A stretch of DNA of 7,299 bases from an uncultured Bacteroidales bacterium (GTDB lineage Bacteria; Bacteroidota; Bacteroidia; Bacteroidales; UBA932): NCBI GenBank assembly GCA_946405485.1, contig CAMJHJ010000125.1, forward strand, positions 1-7,299, in the 5' to 3' direction. Below the pieces are notes generated by a model that was not told the DNA's origin, searched no databases, and saw only the letters and a list, made by a program, of their open reading frames with translations. Both the position numbers and the translations under genes were made by a program. Below, one piece after another: positions 1 to 5,129 of the stretch; positions within the stretch are counted from its first letter, which is position 1; each line of letters opens with the position of its first letter.

Positions 1-159
1 CCCGACTGGACCAAGTTCCAGGACTTCCTGAAGGGTGAGGTGCGTTTCGCATCCCTTTACAAGCTCTTCCCGGAGTCGGCCGCCGAGCTGCTCCAGAAGA
101 CCGAGGAATTCGCCAAGGTCCGCCTGGGCACCTACAAGCGCCTGGCCGGCAAAGAATAA
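1..159 (+). CDS. nifJ: Pyruvate:ferredoxin (flavodoxin) oxidoreductase, C-terminal end (partial)
   Basis: Only the last 52 residues and the TAA stop are in the window; the 5' part lies to the left. The tail reads FLKGEVRFASLYKLFPESAA, then a charged amphipathic helix ending in YKRLAGKE. This pattern (a '-EVR(Y/F)-xSL-xxxFPE-A' segment followed by a helix) is what I know from the C-terminus of the single-chain pyruvate:ferredoxin/flavodoxin oxidoreductases, which decarboxylate pyruvate to acetyl-CoA in the cytoplasm and reduce ferredoxin. No cofactor-binding domain is visible, so the call rests on the tail alone; another 2-oxoacid oxidoreductase of the same family is possible. The next gene starts 7 nt downstream, so readthrough into it is plausible. 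A small ferredoxin, the natural electron acceptor of this enzyme, is encoded about 3.5 kb away. Confidence 0.65.
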   Translation, partial: PDWTKFQDFLKGEVRFASLYKLFPESAAELLQKTEEFAKVRLGTYKRLAGKE

Positions 160-166
160 TCGAAAG

Positions 167-1999
167 ATGAACGTTATTATCAAAAAAGCAGCGCTGCTGA
201 CGGCGGCGCTGCTTTTGGTTACGGGACTGAGGGCTCAGCAAGCCCCCGACCGCATCGTGCGCCTCTATCCGGAAGGGCAAGGCGTGGACAAGGGCGTCGT
301 CGAGAACGGTGTCCCCGTCACGCTGGGCCCCGGCTGCGCCAATGAACTGAAGGTTCCCCAGACCTGGGACGGTACCCTGCTGCGGCGGGTGTCCGATCCC
401 TGGCTGCGCATCTACCTGCCGGAAAAGAATACCAGCGGCCAGATGGTCGTCATCTGCCCCGGTGGCGCCTATGCGTTGCTGTCCACTGAGTCGGAGGGCG
501 AACTGGCTGCCCGTTGGCTGAATGAACGCGGCATCGCGGCCTGCGTCGTCTGGTACCGCATGCCCAACCGGCACGACATCGTGCCTTTGACCGACGTGCA
601 GAATGCGTTCCGCTACTGCAGGTATCATGCTGCGGAATGGGGCGTGAAGCAAATCGGCGTGATGGGATTCTCGGCTGGAGGGCATCTGGCGGCGAGCGCA
701 TCTACGCTCTTTACCGACGAGATTACGCGCCCGGATTTCTCCATCCTTTTCTATCCCGTCATCACGATGGAGGAAGGTCTCACACACGAGGGTACGATGT
801 ATAACCTTACCGGCAAAGACCCGGTGCTGCGCGAGCGTTATTCATTGGAAAAACGCGTCACCGCCGAGACTCCGCCCACCATCCTGCTCTTGAGTTCCAA
901 CGATGATGCCGTACCGCCGGAGAACAGCCTGCGCTATCTGCGCGCGCTGAAGGCGCACGGCGTCCCGGCCCAGATCCACAGTTTTCCCACCGGCGGTCAC
1001 GGCTGGGGGTTTGCAGCCAGGAAGTATACCGGCAAGAAAGACCTCATCGGAGACGAAGCCCGTGCGACTGCCGATGCAGCGCTGGAAACCTTCCTCCGCG
1101 ACTGCCGCAGTGTCCCCGAGACTGTCTTGCTCTACCCGGAAGGACAAGGTGTTGATAAAGGCATCGTGGAAGACGGCGTCGCTGTCACACTCGGCCCTGG
1201 CGAGAGCACTGAAGCGACAGGTCCCGAGTTTGTCAAGGAAACCGGGAACATCGGAAATGTCGGAGACAGCGCCCGCATGGTCATCTACCTCCCGGAAAAG
1301 CCGAACGGCCAGATGGTCGTCATCTGCCCGGGCGGCGGCTATTCCAACCTCGCGATGAATCATGAGGGCCACTGGGTGGCCGAATGGCTGAACGACCGCG
1401 GGATTGCAGCCTGTATCGTCGTGTACCGCATGCCACGGGGCACGCACCATCAGGCGCCCCTCATCGACGTGCAGAACGCATTCCGCTACTGCCGCCACCA
1501 CGCCGCGGACTGGGGCGTACGCCAGATCGGCGTAATGGGATTCTCCGCCGGCGGACATCTGGCGGCCTGCGCATCGACCCTCTTCGTCGACGAAGTGACA
1601 CGCCCTGACTTCTCGATTCTCGTCTACCCCGTCATCACCTTCGATGAGGCGGTCAAGAAAAAAGGCACCCTCGAGCAATTGACTGACGGCGGACGCCGGA
1701 AGGACCTGATGGAATACTATTCGTTGGAAAACCGCGTCACGGAACAGACGCCTCCCGCCATCCTGCTGTTGAGCGAGGACGACAAGGGTGTCATCCCGGA
1801 ACACAGCTGGCGCTATTTCGAGCAGCTGCGTCTCCACGGCGTCCAAGGTGAACTGCATGTCCTCCCCTACGGCGGACACGGCTGGGGATGGAAGACCTCT
1901 GATAAAAGCGGCAAACCCGATCCCCTGCATGACGGAGTCCGCGAAGTCTTCTTCCACTGTGTGGACAATTTCCTGGAGAGAAGGGCTAAAGACGAATAA
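167..1999 (+). CDS. Secreted esterase with two tandem alpha/beta-hydrolase domains (acetylxylan-esterase-like)
   Basis: A 610-residue protein. The ATG at 167 is chosen because it is followed directly by a signal peptide (MNVIIKKAALLTAALLLVTG, cleavage probable after LRA before QQA); the open frame extends upstream, but that stretch overlaps the previous gene and looks nothing like a protein start. Two homologous units of about 290 residues follow, each opening with LYPEGQGVDKG (from residues 33 and 322). Each has an oxyanion loop (CPGGAY in unit 1, CPGGGY in unit 2), the nucleophile elbow GFSAGGH (Ser169, Ser460), a candidate acid (Asp246, Asp539) and a GGHGWG histidine (His278, His571), so both catalytic triads look intact. 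The fold and motifs match the esterase/lipase group that Bacteroidota use to remove acyl groups from polysaccharides; the true substrate is unknown. Unit 1 has Ala where unit 2 has the usual third Gly of the loop. The propeller gene starts 11 nt downstream, suggesting an operon. Confidence 0.85.
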   Translation: MNVIIKKAALLTAALLLVTGLRAQQAPDRIVRLYPEGQGVDKGVVENGVPVTLGPGCANELKVPQTWDGTLLRRVSDPWLRIYLPEKNTSGQMVVICPGGAYALLSTESEGELAARWLNERGIAACVVWYRMPNRHDIVPLTDVQNAFRYCRYHAAEWGVKQIGVMGFSAGGHLAASASTLFTDEITRPDFSILFYPVITMEEGLTHEGTMYNLTGKDPVLRERYSLEKRVTAETPPTILLLSSNDDAVPPENSLRYLRALKAHGVPAQIHSFPTGGHGWGFAARKYTGKKDLIGDEARATADAALETFLRDCRSVPETVLLYPEGQGVDKGIVEDGVAVTLGPGESTEATGPEFVKETGNIGNVGDSARMVIYLPEKPNGQMVVICPGGGYSNLAMNHEGHWVAEWLNDRGIAACIVVYRMPRGTHHQAPLIDVQNAFRYCRHHAADWGVRQIGVMGFSAGGHLAACASTLFVDEVTRPDFSILVYPVITFDEAVKKKGTLEQLTDGGRRKDLMEYYSLENRVTEQTPPAILLLSEDDKGVIPEHSWRYFEQLRLHGVQGELHVLPYGGHGWGWKTSDKSGKPDPLHDGVREVFFHCVDNFLERRAKDE

Positions 2000-2010
2000 G
2001 CGTAAACGGT

Positions 2011-3135
2011 ATGATATCCCGACGTTTTTTATCACCCATCCTGATCACCCTCGCGCTGCCATGCCTGGCTCTCGCGCAGGGAGCGGGGCCCAACCTGCCT
2101 TGGGCGGACTTTTCCGGAAGGACGGACCATCATGTCGTCATCGCAGCCGGGACGCCTGACAACTACAACGGCCACCCGACGACCGTCCTGATGGAGGACG
2201 GCAAGACGATGGTCTGCACCTGGTCGGAAGGCCACGGAGGCAAGGCTGCGTACATCGGTTTCAGCTACGACGGAGGCATTACCTGGCAGACTTCGGCCGC
2301 GCCGAAGGAATGGGAAGGCCTGGTCAACTGCCCCAGCCTCTACCGGTTGACGGATAAGAAGGGAAAGGAACGTCTCTTCGTGTTTGCCTGCATCCAGGGT
2401 GACCAGCCCTACCGGAACATGGGCTACTCCGTCAGCGAGGACGGGGGCAAGACCTGGAGCCCGGTGAAGGATCTGGGCAAGCCCTGCATCATGGCCTTCA
2501 CCAGTATCATCCGTCTCAAGAATGGAGATTATCTTGGAATGTATCACCGGGGAAACACGGACCAGGACCGGATTCCATTGAAGATTTGGCAGTCCGTCTC
2601 CCATGACGGCGGCTTGACCTGGGACGAATCTGTCCTGGCCGGTGAGATGGAAGGCCGTTCGCCTTGCGAACCCTGCGTTTTCCGCTCTCCGGACGGAAAG
2701 ACACTCATCTGTCTGACACGGGAGAACCAGCGCAAGGGATGCTCTCTCTATATGGGATCCAAGGATGAAGGCCGGACCTGGACCACCCTCCGGGAAAGCC
2801 CCTGGGGTATCACGGGAGACCGCCATGTCATGCGTTACCTTCCCGACGGCCGCATCCTCTGCGTCTTCCGGGACATGGCGCCGCTCAGTCCCACAAAAGG
2901 CCATTTCGTGGCCTGGGTAGGAACGTACCTGGATTTCACTAACGGGCTCTCCGGACAATACAAGGTCAAACTCCTGCACAGCTATGCGGGCTGGGACTGC
3001 GGCTATCCGGGTCTGGAGATTCTGCCGGACGGGACGATCATCGCCACCACCTACATCAAATACCACCCGGGACCTGCGAAGCATTCCGTGGTCTCCGTGC
3101 GTTTCAAGATCGAGGAGTTGGACGCCTTGTTTTAA
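2011..3135 (+). CDS. Secreted sialidase-like Asp-box (BNR) beta-propeller protein
   Basis: A 374-residue protein with an N-terminal signal peptide (basic MISRR, hydrophobic core, cleavage probable after ALA before QGAG). A cysteine in the signal peptide (LPCLALA) has Pro at -1, so a lipoprotein is unlikely. Four Asp boxes of the form S-x-D-x-G-x-T-W lie at residues 85-92, 142-149, 197-204 and 250-257, spaced 53-57 residues, as expected of a six-bladed sialidase-type propeller. Candidate active-site positions by analogy with GH33 enzymes are Arg237 (in TREN), Arg287 (in CVFRDM) and Tyr332 (in GYPGLEILPDG). The segment corresponding to the sialidase FRIP motif reads NGHP (53-56), without the arginine. 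It may therefore cleave or bind something other than ordinary sialosides; I would not assign a glycosidase family. It starts 11 nt after the esterase gene, so the two probably act on the same glycan. It ends tail to tail with the LysR gene. Confidence 0.8.
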   Translation: MISRRFLSPILITLALPCLALAQGAGPNLPWADFSGRTDHHVVIAAGTPDNYNGHPTTVLMEDGKTMVCTWSEGHGGKAAYIGFSYDGGITWQTSAAPKEWEGLVNCPSLYRLTDKKGKERLFVFACIQGDQPYRNMGYSVSEDGGKTWSPVKDLGKPCIMAFTSIIRLKNGDYLGMYHRGNTDQDRIPLKIWQSVSHDGGLTWDESVLAGEMEGRSPCEPCVFRSPDGKTLICLTRENQRKGCSLYMGSKDEGRTWTTLRESPWGITGDRHVMRYLPDGRILCVFRDMAPLSPTKGHFVAWVGTYLDFTNGLSGQYKVKLLHSYAGWDCGYPGLEILPDGTIIATTYIKYHPGPAKHSVVSVRFKIEELDALF

Positions 3136-3488
3136 AACCCTTTGTCCGAAAGGATATCCTTGAACAGATGGAAGGAGGGCTCGTCCTTGATGGAATTGAG
3201 TTTCTCCGCAACGGAAGCGAAGGCCTCGTAGTCGGTAAAAACGACGTCGAGGTCTTCGTAGTTTCTGAGGATACGGTCTGCGAAGAGTTTGAAGGTTTCG
3301 CCCCGGGGCGTGAGGGTGACGGCACCCCGCTGGCGGTCGAAAAGGACCGAGCCGGTCCGCTTTTCCAGATCGGCGATACACTGGCTGACAGCAGGCTGGG
3401 TCAGTCCCAGCTTGCGAGCGGCGACGGTGAAACTCCGTTCGCGGGCCACTGCCTCAAAGATTCTCAACCTCTGGTCATCCAGTATCAT
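3132..3488 (-). CDS. Single-domain LysR-type DNA-binding protein
   Basis: A 118-residue protein. Residues 1-62 are a clear LysR-type winged helix-turn-helix: RLRIFEAVARERSFTVAARK, then LGLTQPAVSQCIADLEKRTG, then LFDRQRGAVTLTPRGE; the helix-turn-helix covers about 19-45. Residues 63-90 form a helix that in full-length LysR proteins is the dimerisation linker. Only about 28 more residues follow, so the roughly 200-residue effector-binding domain is absent. This does not look like a fresh truncation: the space beyond the stop is occupied by the convergent propeller gene, with no remnant of an effector domain. The two genes share the palindrome TTAA (3132-3135), each using it for its stop. The start is fixed by the usual family spacing before the first helix. 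A -7 box ends 6 nt before the ATG. Targets are unknown; it may regulate by dimer binding alone or respond to a partner. ModE-type proteins share this fold but normally carry molybdate-binding domains, absent here. Confidence 0.85.
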   Translation of the reverse strand: MILDDQRLRIFEAVARERSFTVAARKLGLTQPAVSQCIADLEKRTGSVLFDRQRGAVTLTPRGETFKLFADRILRNYEDLDVVFTDYEAFASVAEKLNSIKDEPSFHLFKDILSDKGF

Positions 3489-3494
3489 CGTTTA

Positions 3495-3502
3495 CAAAGA
3501 TA
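3495..3502 (-). promoter_or_regulatory. -7 box (TAtcTTTG) of the LysR-type gene
   Basis: Read on the minus strand this is TATCTTTG, matching the Bacteroidota housekeeping -7 consensus TAnnTTTG. It is separated from the ATG (3488-3486) by only 6 nt, so a transcript would begin at or next to the start codon. No TTTG at the ideal 19-20 nt spacing is seen; the nearest match is ATTG at 3529-3526 with a 23-nt spacer, inside the left arm of the long inverted repeat. The -7 match is clear and the rest of the promoter uncertain. Confidence 0.5.
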
Positions 3503-3526
3503 GCAAAAAAGTCAACAACTGAATAC

Positions 3527-3610
3527 AATAGCGGAGGCCGGCAGTTGCAAGGAACGGAAACTTTTACCCCTACGGGGGAATGTTCCTTGTAACTGCCGGC
3601 CTCCGCTATT
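3527..3610. repeat. 29-bp near-perfect inverted repeat (long hairpin) between ferredoxin and LysR genes
   Basis: The left arm is 3527-3555 (starts AATAGCGGAGGCC, ends CAAGGAAC) and the right arm 3582-3610 (starts GTTCCTTG, ends CTCCGCTATT). The arms pair over 29 positions with one difference (G3547 versus T3590), which would be a G-U pair in RNA read from the plus strand. The 26-nt loop contains a smaller hairpin, CCCC-TAC-GGGG, at 3567-3577. The hairpin begins 23 nt after the ferredoxin stop on the minus strand and ends 38 nt before the LysR start. No T-run directly follows the stem on either strand: on the minus strand six T's appear only about 16 nt beyond it. It is therefore not a standard rho-independent terminator, although it could block or process ferredoxin readthrough. 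A non-autonomous mobile palindrome or dispersed repeat is the main alternative; no convincing target-site duplication is seen. Confidence 0.85.
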
Positions 3611-3633
3611 ACGAGGGCTTAAGCTTCTATCGC

Positions 3634-3804
3634 CTACTCGCCGCTGATGGAACCGGTCGGGCAAGCATCGGCGCAAGCGCCGCAGTCAATGCAGATGTCG
3701 GGATCGATGGAGTACACATCGCCTTCCATGATGGCGCCGGTCGGGCATTCACCCTGGCAAGCTCCACAAGCGACGCAAGTCTCCGGATTGATTTTGTGTG
3801 CCAT
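3634..3804 (-). CDS. 2[4Fe-4S] ferredoxin, bacterial (clostridial) type
   Basis: A 56-residue protein, MAHKINPETCVACGACQGEC at its start, with two CxxCxxCxxxCP cluster motifs: Cys10-13-16-20 and Cys38-41-44-48, each followed by Pro-Thr-Gly. This is the full cysteine set and the usual length for small low-potential ferredoxins carrying two [4Fe-4S] clusters. Such proteins are cytoplasmic electron carriers; typical donors include pyruvate:ferredoxin oxidoreductase, whose probable gene end lies at 1-159, and typical acceptors include hydrogenases and Rnf. The gene is easily missed because of its size and because longer open frames lie opposite it. It has its own promoter (3856-3886) and a leader of about 45 nt, ends 23 nt before the long inverted repeat, and is divergent from the DUF1573 gene. 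The identification is firm; the specific partner is inference. Confidence 0.96.
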   Translation of the reverse strand: MAHKINPETCVACGACQGECPTGAIMEGDVYSIDPDICIDCGACADACPTGSISGE

Positions 3805-3855
3805 AGTCTTTATTGAAGTTAATGTTTGTGATTCCAGTCCTTATCAAAAACTGTG

Positions 3856-3886
3856 CAAATATACATTTCCCTTTTGAGAAAACAAA
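3856..3886 (-). promoter_or_regulatory. Bacteroidota-type promoter of the ferredoxin gene
   Basis: On the minus strand a TTTG box (3886-3883) is followed by a 19-nt spacer and TATATTTG (3863-3856). This is the canonical Bacteroidota arrangement TTTG-N19-TAnnTTTG. Transcription would begin roughly at 3849, giving an A/T-rich leader of about 45 nt before the ATG at 3804. No strong Shine-Dalgarno is present in the leader, as is usual in this phylum. This is the best promoter in the window. Confidence 0.85.
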
Positions 3887-3941
3887 AACAATTCACTGCG
3901 GCCCCATTCTTGCGAAGGAAACAAGATTAGGAAAAAGTCAT

Positions 3942-3949
3942 TACCTTTG
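3942..3949 (+). promoter_or_regulatory. -7 box (TAccTTTG) of the DUF1573 / exporter operon
   Basis: TACCTTTG matches the Bacteroidota -7 consensus TAnnTTTG and is followed 7 nt later by the ATG at 3957. At the expected -33 position (about 3919-3922) the sequence is AAAC rather than TTTG, so the promoter is weak or needs help. Together with the ferredoxin promoter it forms a divergent control region of 152 bp. Confidence 0.55.
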
Positions 3950-3956
3950 CACCGAT

Positions 3957-5129
3957 ATGAAAAGGATGAAGACATACGCTCTCTTGGCGGCCTTCGCGCT
4001 CAGCCTGATCGCCGCGCAGGCGCAGAACCGTTTCGGCGGACGCGTTGAGATGGACCGCATCGTCCATGATTTCGGGGACATCCAGACCTCACAGGGCCCT
4101 GTCAGCTGTACTTATACCGTCACGAACATTTCCAAGACGCCCGTCACCATCCTTAACGTCATCTCCTCTTGCGGATGCACCGACGTCCAATGGACGAAAG
4201 AAAGCATCCCCGCGGGCGGGAAAGGCACCATCTCCGCCACCTTCAAGAACGAAGACGGCCCCTATCCTTTCGACAAGACCCTGACCGCCTATTTTTCCGA
4301 TATCAAACAACCGGTCGTCCTTCACCTGCGCGGCATCGCGCATGAAAAAGAATTGCCGGTCGGCGAACTGTACCCTATCCATTTCGGGGCCCTGGGCCTT
4401 CGCAGCGCTGAGATCAAGGCCGGCAATATCCTCCAGGGGCAGCAGAAGAGCGGGGAGGTCAAAATCGCCAACGTGGGCAAATCTCCGGTCAAGATCGGCT
4501 TCAAGGATGTGGACGAGGGACTCACCCTGAGCGTATCCCCCGAGACCATCCCTGCCGGCGGTACCGCCACGCTGACCTATACGGTCACGACCGACCGCAG
4601 CCACTGGGGGAAGAGCTGGTATTACGCCACTCCGGTGGTAAACGGGAAACCTTACAAGGCCATCGAGGTCGCAAAGACGGAGAAACGGCCGGAGCGCGGC
4701 ACGGAAGCCCTGGTCGCCGATCCCAATCCGGAGATCGGTGCCGGCAAAGAACGCATCGGCGTCTGGGCCATCACAAAAGAGGACTTCAGTTCCCTGTCCA
4801 GAGAGCAGCGGGCGGCCGGGCCTAACCCCATGTTCAGCTCAAGCACCTTCACCTTCGGCCAGGTCAAGGCCGGAACCAAGGTTGAAGCCGTCTTCGATGC
4901 CTCCAATATCGGAAAGGGCGAACTCGTCATCTACAAGGTGGACTCAGACAGCCGCCGCATCAGCGTCACGCAGGTCCCTAAGATCAAAGCCGGGGGCAAA
5001 GGAACCCTCAAAGCCACGCTCGACACCAAAGGCATGCCTTCAGGTGAAGCGCTCTTTATCTTGAGCCTCACCACCAACTCGCCGCTCAGGCCCATCGTCA
5101 ACCTCTACGTTACCGGATTTATCAAATGA
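3957..5129 (+). CDS. Secreted DUF1573-domain protein with three Ig-like repeats
   Basis: A 390-residue protein. The ATG at 3957 is followed by a signal peptide (MKRMKTYALLAAFALSLIAA, cleavage probable after AQA before QNRF); the frame continues upstream, but that part has no protein-like start. A second ATG at 3966 (MKTYALL) would keep the signal peptide intact. Residues 32-130 are a typical DUF1573 domain: 'HDFGDI' opening, 'TNISKTPVTIL' strand, the SSCGCT motif with Cys72 and Cys74, and 'IPAGGKGTI'. Residues about 139-250 (starting LYPIHFG, with 'IANVGKSPVKI' and 'IPAGGTATL') and 298-390 (starting FTFGQVKAG, with 'SNIGKGELVIY' and 'IKAGGKGTL') repeat the same plan without the CGC, giving three Ig-like modules. 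DUF1573 proteins are abundant in Bacteroidota and mostly of unknown function; envelope location is inferred from the signal. The stop overlaps the next start (ATGA), so it is translationally coupled to a membrane protein. Confidence 0.88.
   Translation: MKRMKTYALLAAFALSLIAAQAQNRFGGRVEMDRIVHDFGDIQTSQGPVSCTYTVTNISKTPVTILNVISSCGCTDVQWTKESIPAGGKGTISATFKNEDGPYPFDKTLTAYFSDIKQPVVLHLRGIAHEKELPVGELYPIHFGALGLRSAEIKAGNILQGQQKSGEVKIANVGKSPVKIGFKDVDEGLTLSVSPETIPAGGTATLTYTVTTDRSHWGKSWYYATPVVNGKPYKAIEVAKTEKRPERGTEALVADPNPEIGAGKERIGVWAITKEDFSSLSREQRAAGPNPMFSSSTFTFGQVKAGTKVEAVFDASNIGKGELVIYKVDSDSRRISVTQVPKIKAGGKGTLKATLDTKGMPSGEALFILSLTTNSPLRPIVNLYVTGFIK

Noticed and set aside
35..166. Upstream extension of the double-esterase reading frame
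   Set aside because: It overlaps the 3' end of the preceding gene in another frame, has an Arg/Ser/Pro-rich composition typical of shifted-frame translation, and would bury the clear signal peptide that starts at 167.
842..2035. Long open frame on the minus strand opposite the esterase
   Set aside because: It lies opposite a gene with clear conserved motifs, and its translation has no recognisable family; it arises from GC-rich codon usage.
2032..3381. Long open frame on the minus strand opposite the propeller and running into the LysR gene
   Set aside because: It overlaps two genes with firm motif evidence and its translation shows no domain; antisense shadow.
3527..3610. The long palindrome as an integron attC site or a standard rho-independent terminator
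   Set aside because: The attC core signatures and bulged bases are not seen, pairing is too complete, and there is no T-run directly after the stem on either strand.
3580..3877. Plus-strand open frames across the ferredoxin region
   Set aside because: They are antisense to the cysteine-motif ferredoxin and show no domain of their own.
3813..3956. Upstream extension of the DUF1573 reading frame
   Set aside because: This A/T-rich stretch holds the divergent promoters, and the true start is marked by the signal peptide at 3957 just after a -7 box.
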